Positions 1 to 8,040 are shown, counted from the stretch's first letter. The stretch is 40,361 nt of DNA from Clostridium sp. (GCA_004554205.1 SFNH01000034.1:1-40361); one strand, 5' to 3'. The notes: generated by a model from the letters alone, not told the origin. Numbers and translations: made by a program.

Positions 1-1
1 G

Positions 2-94
2 TTCCCCATCCGCCGGACCAACCGCAATGAGAACTGCCATACAAAGCGCAACAACCCGGCCATCGATTATTCAAAGATTGGAGGGAACACCTGA
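2..94 (+). CDS. Transposase C-terminal fragment (partial, 5' end outside window)
   Basis: An open frame enters from the left edge and runs 30 codons to a TGA at 92-94. It is basic and Asn/Arg-rich (RRTNRNENC, KRNNPAIDY), as is common at the tail of DDE-type transposases. The TGA overlaps the ATG of the downstream ATPase (TGATG), so the two are translationally coupled. That order, transposase followed by a TniB/ExeA-like ATPase, is the usual one in IS21/Tn552/Mu-type elements. Too little remains to assign the IS family; the transposase call comes mainly from the neighbour. Confidence 0.55.
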   Translation, partial: FPIRRTNRNENCHTKRNNPAIDYSKIGGNT

Positions 95-900
95 TGTATA
101 ACTCTTTTTATGGTCTTTCCTTTAATCCTTTTGACAAACAGCAGTTAAAGGAGAAGGATCACTTTGTATCCAATGACTTTCGGGAAATGACAAACCGCCT
201 GAACTATCTCAAGGATATCCGGGGGATTGGTGTGTTTACCGCCAGACCCGGTATGGGAAAGTCTTATGCCCTGCGATGCTTTGCTGCAGGTTTGAATCCC
301 AGCCTGTTCCACATGGAATACCTGTGCCTGTCCACCATCAGTGTGGCCGACTTTTACAAACAGCTCTGTTGCATCCTCGGCGTTTCGGATAAAGGCGGCA
401 AAACCGGCATGTTCAAGGCCATCCAGGAGCAGATCACTTATCTCTACAAAGAGAAACGACAGCCCCTGCTTCTTGCCATTGACGAAGCCCAATATCTCAG
501 TACCGGCATTCTCAATGATATCAAGATGCTCATGAACTACGGCTATGATTCCGTGAACTACTTTACACTGATTCTGTGCGGGGAATCCCATCTCAATGAC
601 ACGCTCCGCAAGCCGGTACATGAAGCACTGCGCCAACGCATCACCGTCCACTATAACTATGCCGGGCTTTCTGATGATGAGGTTTCAAAGTACATCCTCC
701 ACAAGCTTCAGCTGGCGGGTGCCTCATCCACCATCATTGATCCGGCGGCACTGGCAGCTGCACACAGCTTTACACATGGCAATCCCCGCCTCATTGATAA
801 CCTGATGACGGATGCCCTGACCATTGGCTCCCAGCAGGACAAAAAAGTCATTGATGCCGAAATCATCCGTGCTGCCGTTGACAGCCAGGGGCTCTATTGA
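94..900 (+). CDS. TniB/ExeA-type AAA+ ATPase, transposition helper
   Basis: This 268-residue protein is the ATP-dependent accessory protein of a transposon; relatives bind target DNA and activate the DDE transposase. The N-terminus (FYGLSFNPFDK) is the typical start of ExeA/TniB-like AAA proteins. A Walker A motif (ARPGMGKS, about residues 50-57), a Walker B (LLLAIDEAQ, about 126-134) and a sensor-like LCGES stretch are visible, and the C-terminal third (HGNPRLIDNLM) is the AAA lid. The length is normal for the family. The start codon overlaps the upstream stop (TGATG), and its own TGA overlaps the ATG of the next small ORF, so three genes are coupled. It appears intact. Confidence 0.88.
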   Translation: MYNSFYGLSFNPFDKQQLKEKDHFVSNDFREMTNRLNYLKDIRGIGVFTARPGMGKSYALRCFAAGLNPSLFHMEYLCLSTISVADFYKQLCCILGVSDKGGKTGMFKAIQEQITYLYKEKRQPLLLAIDEAQYLSTGILNDIKMLMNYGYDSVNYFTLILCGESHLNDTLRKPVHEALRQRITVHYNYAGLSDDEVSKYILHKLQLAGASSTIIDPAALAAAHSFTHGNPRLIDNLMTDALTIGSQQDKKVIDAEIIRAAVDSQGLY

Positions 901-1148
901 TGAAGTTTTCAAAGTACATTTCTAAGGCTGTGACTCCTGTCATGGCCTTATTTCAAAAGCAGCACAGCTGCCCTTCAAACAAGGCTACGACAATCTGCGG
1001 TTATTCCGCTGAAAGCCTGCGGCAAGTTCCGATATGGCACAATCGGGGAGGCAAGTCCACCGAAAATAAAATGCGATTTGCACCTCCCACAATGTGCCGT
1101 CTGACAGTCAAACGTCCGCGAATAGTTTCTTACACCCCTATGGTCTAA
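900..1148 (+). CDS. Small third ORF of the transposable element, function unknown
   Basis: The ATG at 900 overlaps the stop of the ATPase gene (TGATG), exactly as the ATPase start overlaps the transposase stop. The product would be 82 residues, basic, with three Cys and a Lys/Arg-rich middle. I recognise no domain. Repeating the coupling arrangement is the main argument that it is translated. Codon choice is less C/G-biased than in the chromosomal genes to the right, consistent with belonging to the element. It could instead be non-coding sequence of the element's right end. Confidence 0.45.
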   Translation: MKFSKYISKAVTPVMALFQKQHSCPSNKATTICGYSAESLRQVPIWHNRGGKSTENKMRFAPPTMCRLTVKRPRIVSYTPMV

Positions 1149-1224
1149 TTCACCCTATATTCATTTTTTCTTGCTAAAAACACAGGTACATATTTTCAAA
1201 AAGTGTCCTCAATCCCGCATAAAA
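1149..1224. other. Gap between the transposon end and rlmCD
   Basis: These 76 bases between the small transposon ORF and the rlmCD stop codon are AT-richer than the flanking chromosome. They probably hold the right terminus of the mobile element. The matching left end is outside the window, so neither an inverted repeat nor a target duplication can be defined. No strong terminator hairpin was seen for the minus-strand rlmCD gene. Confidence 0.3.
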
Positions 1225-2697
1225 TCAAGGTTTCTTCGAGAGCAAGCAAACACTCTCCACATGTACCCCCCACCCGAACATATCAAAACACCTTGCCTTC
1301 CTCACGGCATACCCTCTTTCCCCCAGGTACTTCACATCCCGCGCCAGAGTCGCTGAGTCGCAGCTCACATACACCACCCTCTCCGGCGCCATGCGCACGA
1401 TCGTATCCAGGCAGAGCGTGTCGCAGCCCTTCCGCGGCGGATCCACCACGATCACATCCGCACGGATGTGGTTCTTCTCATATTGCTCCGGCAACACCTC
1501 CTCCGCCTTGCCGACAAAAAATTCCACATTATTGAAGCCATTCAGCCTTGCATTCTCCCGGGCGTCCTCGATTGCCTGAGGTACGATCTCCACGCCGTAG
1601 ACCCGCTTCGCCCTCTTAGCCAAAAACAGGGAGATCGTCCCGATTCCGCAGTACAGATCCCACACTGTCTCATTTCCGGTAAGGCCCGCATACTCAAGCG
1701 CGGTGGCGTACAGCTTCTCCGTCTGCGCGGGGTTCACCTGGTAGAAGGACAGCGGAGAAATGCGGTATTTCACATCGCCGATGTAGTCCGTAATGTATCC
1801 CGGCCCGTACAGATTTACAAGCTCTGCCCCCATGATCGCATTCGTCCTCTCCCGGTTAATGCTGCAGGAAATGCTCGTCATCACCGCATCTGCCCGCCGA
1901 CCGTCGTCAAAAGAACGCTCGCCCGCTCCGCCCGGAAACAGCCCGCGCAGCCGCTCCACGAGCGTCTCCGGGGCTTTGAGCTTTCTCACGCTTCCATTCA
2001 ACACCAGACACACCATCAGCTCGCCGGTCTGAAAGCCCTTGCGGATCAGCACATGGCGCACCAGCCCCGCATGGCTCTCCTCGTCATAAGGTTCGACCGC
2101 GTACTCCTCCATGAATCCCCGGATACAGTCGAGAATGGCTTTATTCTCCTCCACTCCCAGCAGGCAGTCCTCATTCTCAATGATAGAATGCGTCCGTCCC
2201 GCATAAAATCCCGTGATGATCCGCCCGTCCCTGCTCCTCCCAAACGGGAACTGCGCCTTATTGCGATAACGCCACGGCTCGTCCATGCCGAGAATCGGGT
2301 ACATGACAGCCGCTCCCGCAGGCACGCGGCCCGGATCGTCCTGCTCCTTAAGCATCACCAGATCGGTCACACCCCCGATCCGCACCAGATTGTTGTACAC
2401 CTTATTTTCCTTGAAATCAAGCTGCGCCTCATAGCTCATCGCCTGGAGCTGGCAGCCGCCGCACCGGCGCGCCACGGCGCAGCGGGGCTCAACACGGCAT
2501 TCGGAGGGTTCCAATACCCGCACCAGACGGGCGAAGCCGTAGGTTTTTTTCATTTTCATCACCTTCGCCTCTACCACATCGCCGATTACCGCGTCCTTGA
2601 TGAACCAGGTAAACCCATCCGTCTTCCCGATGCCCTCTCCCGCGTCGCTCATATCCTCTATTCTTACCTGAATCAGATCATTCTTCTTTAAATCCAT
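1225..2697 (-). CDS. rlmCD: 23S rRNA (uracil-C5)-methyltransferase, RlmD/RlmCD/TrmA family
   Basis: The 490-residue enzyme transfers a methyl group from SAM to C5 of uracil in 23S rRNA. In Gram-positives one enzyme, RlmCD, usually serves U747 and U1939. An N-terminal TRAM domain (about residues 1-60) is followed by a Cys set for a [4Fe-4S] cluster (CRVEPRC, CGGCQ). The Rossmann methyltransferase domain carries WDLYCGIGTISLFLA, VVDPPRKGC and the catalytic-Cys region YVSCDSATLARD. I chose the ATG at 2697 because GGAAAGGTG precedes it by a normal spacing and the TRAM domain begins at once; the frame stays open 30 codons further without a better site. Its own promoter lies at 2759-2787. RlmD versus RlmCD specificity cannot be told from sequence alone. 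Confidence 0.93.
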   Translation of the reverse strand: MDLKKNDLIQVRIEDMSDAGEGIGKTDGFTWFIKDAVIGDVVEAKVMKMKKTYGFARLVRVLEPSECRVEPRCAVARRCGGCQLQAMSYEAQLDFKENKVYNNLVRIGGVTDLVMLKEQDDPGRVPAGAAVMYPILGMDEPWRYRNKAQFPFGRSRDGRIITGFYAGRTHSIIENEDCLLGVEENKAILDCIRGFMEEYAVEPYDEESHAGLVRHVLIRKGFQTGELMVCLVLNGSVRKLKAPETLVERLRGLFPGGAGERSFDDGRRADAVMTSISCSINRERTNAIMGAELVNLYGPGYITDYIGDVKYRISPLSFYQVNPAQTEKLYATALEYAGLTGNETVWDLYCGIGTISLFLAKRAKRVYGVEIVPQAIEDARENARLNGFNNVEFFVGKAEEVLPEQYEKNHIRADVIVVDPPRKGCDTLCLDTIVRMAPERVVYVSCDSATLARDVKYLGERGYAVRKARCFDMFGWGVHVESVCLLSKKP

Positions 2698-2758
2698 ACA
2701 ACACCTTTCCGTCCTGTCCTCCGGCAAACGCAGCATCAGTCGCCGGTCAATTACCTCT

Positions 2759-2787
2759 ATTGTACGGTATTTTCTCCCGTTCCGCAA
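2759..2787 (-). promoter_or_regulatory. Candidate sigma-A promoter of rlmCD
   Basis: On the minus strand TTGCGG (2787-2782) and TACAAT (2764-2759) are 17 bp apart, about 62 bp upstream of the chosen rlmCD start. No other good candidate lies between the mini-ORF and rlmCD. Confidence 0.55.
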
Positions 2788-2836
2788 GATTTCTTACAAT
2801 TCTTCCGCATTGCCGGGCGCAAGGTAAAGAATGGCA

Positions 2837-2896
2837 TCAAAGCGCCGTCTCCTGATTCTTTTCCTGCACCGCTTCCAGCCAGTTTTTTTCGTCCAT
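2837..2896 (-). CDS. 19-codon mini-ORF (leader peptide or small protein candidate)
   Basis: An ATG at 2896 is preceded by AGAAGGAGG at ideal spacing and by an extended -10 promoter (TGC-TATAAT) about 30 bp upstream. The 19-residue product is acidic and hydrophilic (MDEKNWLEAV...QETAL) and ends in TGA at 2837. Signals this strong on so short a frame argue for real translation. A TGATG overlap at its end would allow coupling to a second 26-codon frame running toward rlmCD. I recognise no family. It could be the remnant of a longer gene. Confidence 0.42.
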   Translation of the reverse strand: MDEKNWLEAVQEKNQETAL

Positions 2897-2925
2897 GTTT
2901 TCCCTCCTTCTCCTGTGGAAGGTAG

Positions 2926-2931
2926 ATTATA
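2926..2931 (-). promoter_or_regulatory. Extended -10 element (TGC-TATAAT) upstream of the mini-ORF
   Basis: On the minus strand a perfect TATAAT is preceded by TG one base upstream. The -35 position (2954-2949, TGGTAA) is weak, which extended -10 promoters tolerate. Confidence 0.55.
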
Positions 2932-2995
2932 GCACCTGACCGACCCTATTACCAGTCTTGATTTTTTGCCCGTTTTGTGCTATCATATATACAGT

Positions 2996-3029
2996 AAAAA
3001 ATATCCCTGCCGCGCTGGCAGGGGTATTT
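2996..3029 (-). terminator. Intrinsic terminator of yhaM
   Basis: A GC-rich hairpin with arms CCCTGCC (3005-3011) and GGCAGGG (3017-3023), extended outward by A/T pairs, sits directly after the yhaM stop. On the minus strand it is followed by a run of T. The plus strand also ends in TATTTTT, so it may act in both directions. Confidence 0.8.
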
Positions 3030-3977
3030 TTAATTTCCCGAGGTCTTCCTGATATTCGTCTCCAGCAGCCGGTTGAAGCCAAGCCAGCCCTGCTTATCAC
3101 CGGCGCCCCGCAGCGCCTCCATCATCGTCTCCATCTTCGCATCCGCATTGTCCGCGAAATTGAGCGCCAGCGCCTCTAAGAGCGCGGGCTTCTTCGGAGA
3201 GCCGTACTCCAGCTCGCCGTGGTGGGCGAGAATGCAGTGCTTGAGCTCCGACGCCAGCCTCGGCGGAAATCCCGGTATCGTCCGAATCCGCTCTCCCACC
3301 AGCTCCGTGCCGATGATAATGTGTCCCAAAAGCTGCCCGTCGTCGGTGTAATCATTTTCCGGAAAGGCGGAAAGCTCCCTCATCTTTCCGATATCGTGAA
3401 ATGCTGCCGCCGTCAAAAGCAGATCACGGTTGATCATCGGATACGCCGTCGAAAAATAATCGCACAGCTTCGTCACGCTCAAGGTATGCTCCAAAAGCCC
3501 GCCGACAAAGCCGTGGTGAACGCTCTTTGCCGCGCTGTGCGATTGAAACGCCTTCACAAACGCCGCGTCCTCCGCAAAAAAGCTGTTAATGAGCTTCTTC
3601 AAATACGGATTTTTCACTGAGGAGAGCAGCTCTGAAAGCTCCGCATACATCTGCGGGATATCCTTAGACGACACCGGCAGGTAGTCCGAGGGAACATACT
3701 CGCCCTCGTCCGCCTTCCGGATCCGCTTTACATTGAGCTGGTTCGCCCCCATAAATACCGTCACGTCCGCATCCACGCAGACATAATCTAACGCATCAAA
3801 ATCCCCCACGCCCGGCGAAGTCAGATCCCAGATCTTCGCATCCACTGCCCCGGTCTTGTCCTGCAGCGTCAGATTGCCGTATTCCTTCCCCGCCTTTGTA
3901 AGTGCGATCTGCTTCGCCTTGCACAGATACACCTCCGAAATCCGCATCCCTTCCTTCAAGCTGTCAATATACTTCAT
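3030..3977 (-). CDS. yhaM: 3'-5' exoribonuclease, YhaM family (OB fold + HD domain)
   Basis: The 315-residue protein matches YhaM in length and layout. An N-terminal OB-fold nucleic-acid-binding domain (about residues 1-90, with LTLQDKTGAVDAKIWD) precedes an HD hydrolase domain. Metal ligands are visible in HHGFVGGLLEHTL, FHDIGK, and the later LAHHGELEYGSP. YhaM degrades short 3' ends of mRNA and DNA in Firmicutes in a metal-dependent manner. It lies 84 bp downstream of the HtrA-like gene on the same strand and ends in a strong terminator. The start (MKYIDSLKEG) has GGAAGAACC immediately upstream and no better alternative. Confidence 0.9.
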   Translation of the reverse strand: MKYIDSLKEGMRISEVYLCKAKQIALTKAGKEYGNLTLQDKTGAVDAKIWDLTSPGVGDFDALDYVCVDADVTVFMGANQLNVKRIRKADEGEYVPSDYLPVSSKDIPQMYAELSELLSSVKNPYLKKLINSFFAEDAAFVKAFQSHSAAKSVHHGFVGGLLEHTLSVTKLCDYFSTAYPMINRDLLLTAAAFHDIGKMRELSAFPENDYTDDGQLLGHIIIGTELVGERIRTIPGFPPRLASELKHCILAHHGELEYGSPKKPALLEALALNFADNADAKMETMMEALRGAGDKQGWLGFNRLLETNIRKTSGN

Positions 3978-4053
3978 GGTTCTTCCTTTCCTTCTATCTA
4001 AACAGACGTCTCTATGTATAAAAAGCGATCGCTGCGTGCTACACAGTAAATTC

Positions 4054-4064
4054 GTAACTGTTCA
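4054..4064 (+). repeat. GTAAC-N-GTTCA motif at the 3' end of the HtrA-like gene
   Basis: GTAACTGTTCA overlaps the stop codon of the minus-strand HtrA-like gene. An inverse copy with one central difference lies at 5461-5471, at the start of the same transcription unit. Confidence 0.6.
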
Positions 4065-5390
4065 GCGTGCGCCCACTGTCACCTGGAACTCCAACTGCGT
4101 GTACTGGTCGCGCCCGTTCCTCTCAAGCGTCACATGGATCAGTTGTCCGCACTCCAGATCATCCATCTTGCCAAGATAATCCTTCATGGTCGTCATCTTC
4201 GTATTGTCGATTGCCGTGATAATGTCGCCGTTCTGGATACCCGCATTGTAGGCGGGCCCATCCGTCACTGCGTTCACAACATAAATGCCCTTCGGCATTC
4301 CCCGGGCAGCCATCGCCTCCGACAGCTCCTGCCCCACGATCCCGACACAGGGCGCGCCCAGACCGTTGCTCAGCCTCTCGAGGATTCCCTTGTAGTCGGA
4401 GACTCCCATGATCTGTGTGACTCCCGACCGGCCCTCTCCGTCGCCCGGCAGCGGCTTCATCGCCCATCCGATCAGCTCCCCCGATGTATTGATAAAAAAG
4501 GTTCCCTTGTCCACATCCGCAAGGATATCCGAGTACAGCACACGGCACTGGCTGTCCACCATCTGCGCATTCTTTAAGACATACGAGACAAAGCCGTAAT
4601 CCACCGAACTCACAATGCCCGCCGGTCCGCCGACTGCCGCGATCAGATCCCCTTCCCGCACCGCGTACGAGTTGCCGAGCGGCATGATCTCCACTGATTT
4701 TAATGTGGCCTCGTCGAGCTCCTCCACATTCACGCTGACGATCGCCATCCCGGAGATCGTGTCCTTCTGCTTCATGCGTGCATCCACGTCTTTTCCGTCC
4801 CCGAATGTCACCTTGATGGAATCCGCCTGGGAGGCCGCCGCTTCCGGCGTCAGGATCAGAAGCTCCTGGCTGGTATCCGCGATCACCACTCCCGCATACA
4901 CACCGGTCGTCTCCACCGGATTATCAAACCAGTCTACCTCCTGCTGCACAGAGTGCACCACGACGATCCCCTTCGCCGCTGTCTGCGCCTGCGCGCGCAG
5001 GTTGGCGAGCAGGGAATTCACATCATCCATCGTATAGCGGTAATTCTCAAGCGCTAACTGCACCTTCTCCTCGATCGGTTCGCTCTCCGTCTCCGCGGCT
5101 GTCTCTGTCGGCGCCTCCGCGGCTGCACTCGCCTCCGCCGGTTCGTCCTTCGGGATGGAGACAGACGGCTCCACGACTTCTGTTCCTCCCGCCAACCGGT
5201 CTGCATACGGCTTCGTTACCGCAAAGCTCACCGCAGCCACCGCCCCGAAAATAACCGCGGTGAGAAGCAGGACAAGTATGCGCCTTGCAATCTGCCCCCT
5301 GGTAAGCGACGGCTTCACCACCTTCTCCGTAATGAAATGCCGCTTTTCGTTCTCTTTGGTTCCCTTTTCCGGATCACGCATTTCAGGCAT
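4062..5390 (-). CDS. HtrA/DegP-like membrane-anchored PDZ protein without catalytic triad (pseudoprotease)
   Basis: The 442-residue protein has a cytosolic Lys/Arg-rich N-terminus, one membrane segment (about residues 36-58), an acidic Glu/Ala/Pro linker, a trypsin-like fold region (about 120-320) and one PDZ domain (about 340-440, AYNAGIQNGDIITAIDN). The order is that of S1C HtrA proteases. However, the His site reads LLILTPEAA, the Asp site reads TISGMAIVSV, and where GNSGGP should stand the protein reads KGTFFINTSG. All three catalytic residues appear to be missing. It is therefore probably a peptide-binding scaffold or regulator at the outer membrane face. The start at 5390 has AAGGAGGAGC. 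A strong promoter lies at 5477-5505. Copies of the GTAAC-N-GTTCA repeat sit at both ends of the transcript. Confidence 0.8.
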   Translation of the reverse strand: MPEMRDPEKGTKENEKRHFITEKVVKPSLTRGQIARRILVLLLTAVIFGAVAAVSFAVTKPYADRLAGGTEVVEPSVSIPKDEPAEASAAAEAPTETAAETESEPIEEKVQLALENYRYTMDDVNSLLANLRAQAQTAAKGIVVVHSVQQEVDWFDNPVETTGVYAGVVIADTSQELLILTPEAAASQADSIKVTFGDGKDVDARMKQKDTISGMAIVSVNVEELDEATLKSVEIMPLGNSYAVREGDLIAAVGGPAGIVSSVDYGFVSYVLKNAQMVDSQCRVLYSDILADVDKGTFFINTSGELIGWAMKPLPGDGEGRSGVTQIMGVSDYKGILERLSNGLGAPCVGIVGQELSEAMAARGMPKGIYVVNAVTDGPAYNAGIQNGDIITAIDNTKMTTMKDYLGKMDDLECGQLIHVTLERNGRDQYTQLEFQVTVGAR

Positions 5391-5460
5391 GTGCTCCTCC
5401 TTACTTTCAGTCCTCCCCCGGACTGGCGCTTTGTGTTTTCCGTGCAGATTGCCGCATGGA

Positions 5461-5471
5461 TGAACTGTTAC
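5461..5471 (-). repeat. GTAAC-N-GTTCA motif at the 5' end of the HtrA-like transcript
   Basis: On the minus strand this reads GTAACAGTTCA and starts six bases after the -10 box of the HtrA promoter, so it would form the first bases of the mRNA. It can pair with the copy at 4054-4064 except at the central base. Confidence 0.6.
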
Positions 5472-5476
5472 TTTCT

Positions 5477-5505
5477 ATTATAAAGTCCTTATCCCAAATG
5501 TGCAA
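5477..5505 (-). promoter_or_regulatory. Sigma-A promoter of the HtrA-like gene
   Basis: TTGCAC (5505-5500) and a perfect TATAAT (5482-5477) are separated by 17 bp on the minus strand, giving a leader of about 80 bases before the ATG. Confidence 0.75.
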
Positions 5506-5558
5506 GACAAAACTTCTGTCAGAAATTTCTGTCAGGACTTTCACGGGACAGAAAAACG

Positions 5559-5567
5559 TGTTATACT
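5559..5567 (+). promoter_or_regulatory. Extended -10 promoter of mutS2
   Basis: TGT-TATACT lies about 60 bp upstream of the mutS2 start; the -35 region (TTTCAC, 17 bp upstream) is poor. Just upstream, CTGTCAG occurs twice around AAATTT (about 5517-5535), a possible operator between this and the divergent HtrA promoter. Confidence 0.5.
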
Positions 5568-5627
5568 TATCTGGTAGACACAGTCCTGTCACACAGGGCC
5601 AACAGAACAGGTAAAATGAGGGACAGC

Positions 5628-8018
5628 ATGAATCAGAAAGCATTAAAAACTTTAGAATATGATAAGATCATCAGCCAGCTCACCGAGTACGCCGCATCGG
5701 CCCCCGGCAAGCTTTTGTGCAGAAATCTTGTTCCCTCAGGCGACTATGGCGAGATCGTCCGGGCGCAGGCGGAGACGACAGACGCCGTGACCCGCGTCCG
5801 CATGAAAGGCGGCTTGAGCTTAAGCGGCGTCCGCGATATCCGCGACTCCTTAAAACGCCTTGAGATCGGCAGCGCATTAAGTATCCAGGAGCTTCTTTCC
5901 GCCAGCTCCCTGCTGACTGTCGCCGCGCGCGCAAAGGCATACGGCCGGCACGAAGAGTCCGAGGAGCTTCCCGGCGACTCCTTAGAGGGGATGTTTGACT
6001 CCTTAGAGCCGCTCACCCCGGTCAATAACGAGATCAAGCGCTGCATTTTGTCCGAGGACGAGATAAACGACGACGCGAGCCCCGGTCTGCGCCGTGTGCG
6101 CCGTTCCATAAAAAGCATCAACGACCGGGTTCATACCCAGTTAAACAATATTTTAAATTCCAGCCGCTCCTACCTGCAGGACGCGGTGATCACCATGCGC
6201 GACGGGCGCTACTGCCTCCCGGTGAAATCCGAGTATAAGGCGCAGGTAAGCGGCATGGTTCACGATCAGTCCGCCACAGGCTCCACGCTGTTTATCGAGC
6301 CGATGGCAATTATCCAGCTCAACAATGAGCTGCGCAGTCTGGAGATCGAGGAACAGAAGGAGATCGAGGCGGTGTTGGCAGCCCTAAGCAACCTCCTCGC
6401 GCCCCACACGGAGGAGCTCGCGCTCAATCTTGAGATCCTCACGCGCCTGGATTTCATCTTTGCGAAGGCAGCATTATCACGCCACTATAAATGCACCGAG
6501 CCCAGGTTTAACACCGAGGGACGGATCCACATAAAGGACGGCAGGCATCCTCTTCTCGATCCACAGAAGGTCGTTCCCATCACAGTATGGCTTGGGACGG
6601 ATTTTGACCTGCTTATCGTCACCGGGCCGAACACTGGCGGCAAGACCGTTTCCTTAAAGACGGTCGGGCTGTTTACCCTGATGGGACAGGCAGGGCTCCA
6701 CATCCCCGCCTTTGACGGCTCGGAGCTTGCCGTATTCGACGAGGTGTTTGCGGACATCGGCGACGAGCAGAGCATTGAGCAGAGCCTGAGCACCTTCTCC
6801 GCCCACATGACGAACATCGTGGAAATTTTAGGCAAGGCGGACAGCCGTTCCCTCTGCCTCTTTGATGAGCTGGGCGCGGGGACGGATCCGACCGAAGGCG
6901 CGGCCCTTGCCATCGCGATTTTAAATTTCCTGCACAATATGAATTGCCGCACTATGGCGACTACACATTACAGCGAGCTAAAGGTGTACGCCCTAAGCAC
7001 GCCCGGCGTGGAGAATGCCTGCTGCGAATTTGACGTACAGACCCTGCGGCCCACCTACCGGCTGCTCATCGGCATTCCGGGCAAGAGCAATGCGTTCGCC
7101 ATCTCAAAGAAGCTGGGACTTCCCGATTACATTATCGACGATGCGAAAAGCCATCTGGAGGCGGAGGACGAGACCTTTGAGGATATCATCAGCCACCTGG
7201 AAGAAAGCCGCCTGACCATCGAGAAAGAGCGGGAGGAGATTCGCTCCTACAAGGCGGAGATCGCACGCTTAAAATCCGGTCTGGAACAAAAGGAAGAGAA
7301 GTTCGACGAACGCCGCGACAAGCTGATCCGCTCCGCGAACGAGGAGGCGCAGCGTATCCTGCGGGAGGCGAAGGAGACCGCCGACCGCACCATCAAAAAT
7401 ATCAACAAGCTGGCTTCCGTCTCCGGCGTGGACTTAAAAGCGCTTGAGACCGAGCGCACAAAGCTGCGCGACAACTTAAAAAAGGTGGAGGGCTCTCTCT
7501 CGTTAAGGCAGGAGACAAAGCCCCGCAAGGCGGTCGATCCGAAGACGTTAAAGCTGGGTGACGGCGTGATGGTGCTCTCCATGAACTTAAAAGGCACGGT
7601 AAGCACTCTCCCCGACGCACAGGGAAATCTGTTCGTGCAGATGGGAATTCTGCGCTCAAAGGTCAATATAAGCGATATAGAGCTGATCCCGGAGGCGACG
7701 GTAAGCGGCCCCGGACTTGAAAACAGGCGCAGGGGCTCCTCAGGCGGCGGAATCAAGATATCGAAGTCCTTCGGCGTCTCGCCGGAGATCAATCTGATCG
7801 GCATGACCGTGGACGACGCCGTCGCCCGGCTTGACAAATATCTGGACGACGCCTGTATCGCCCATTTACAGCAGGTGCGGGTGGTACACGGCAAGGGTAC
7901 CGGGGCGCTTCGCGCCGGAATCCACAGGCATTTAAAGCAACTGAAAAATGTCAAGGAGTTCCACCTCGCGGAATTCGGAGAGGGCGACGCGGGCGTTACC
8001 ATTGTAGTATTTAAGTAA
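5628..8018 (+). CDS. mutS2: MutS2 ATPase/endonuclease (Smr domain)
   Basis: The 796-residue protein has the complete MutS2 layout: core and clamp region (about 1-320), ATPase domain with Walker A GPNTGGKT (residues 333-340) and Walker B LFDELGAGTD (411-420), a long charged coiled coil (about 510-620), and a C-terminal Smr domain (about 720-796) with VVHGKGTGALR. It lacks the mismatch-binding domain of MutS. MutS2 suppresses homologous recombination and, in some Firmicutes, rescues collided ribosomes; which role applies here cannot be read from sequence. I prefer the ATG at 5628 (MNQKALKTLEYDKI) because AGGGA lies 7 bases upstream and it matches the usual N-terminus; an in-frame ATG at 5616 adds four residues. 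The response regulator follows after 22 bp, probably co-transcribed. Confidence 0.95.
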   Translation: MNQKALKTLEYDKIISQLTEYAASAPGKLLCRNLVPSGDYGEIVRAQAETTDAVTRVRMKGGLSLSGVRDIRDSLKRLEIGSALSIQELLSASSLLTVAARAKAYGRHEESEELPGDSLEGMFDSLEPLTPVNNEIKRCILSEDEINDDASPGLRRVRRSIKSINDRVHTQLNNILNSSRSYLQDAVITMRDGRYCLPVKSEYKAQVSGMVHDQSATGSTLFIEPMAIIQLNNELRSLEIEEQKEIEAVLAALSNLLAPHTEELALNLEILTRLDFIFAKAALSRHYKCTEPRFNTEGRIHIKDGRHPLLDPQKVVPITVWLGTDFDLLIVTGPNTGGKTVSLKTVGLFTLMGQAGLHIPAFDGSELAVFDEVFADIGDEQSIEQSLSTFSAHMTNIVEILGKADSRSLCLFDELGAGTDPTEGAALAIAILNFLHNMNCRTMATTHYSELKVYALSTPGVENACCEFDVQTLRPTYRLLIGIPGKSNAFAISKKLGLPDYIIDDAKSHLEAEDETFEDIISHLEESRLTIEKEREEIRSYKAEIARLKSGLEQKEEKFDERRDKLIRSANEEAQRILREAKETADRTIKNINKLASVSGVDLKALETERTKLRDNLKKVEGSLSLRQETKPRKAVDPKTLKLGDGVMVLSMNLKGTVSTLPDAQGNLFVQMGILRSKVNISDIELIPEATVSGPGLENRRRGSSGGGIKISKSFGVSPEINLIGMTVDDAVARLDKYLDDACIAHLQQVRVVHGKGTGALRAGIHRHLKQLKNVKEFHLAEFGEGDAGVTIVVFK

Positions 8019-8040
8019 AGACGAGGGGAGGTTATCGTAT

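Noticed and set aside
1468..2691. 407-codon plus-strand frame opposite rlmCD
   Set aside because: It is antisense to a clearly identified methyltransferase; the composition is Arg/His/Pro-rich, no ribosome site or domain is visible, and long antisense frames are expected in GC-rich coding sequence.
2740..2836. 26-codon frame coupled by TGATG to the mini-ORF upstream of rlmCD
   Set aside because: Cys/Arg-rich, ends across the rlmCD promoter, and has no independent ribosome site; too weak to call.
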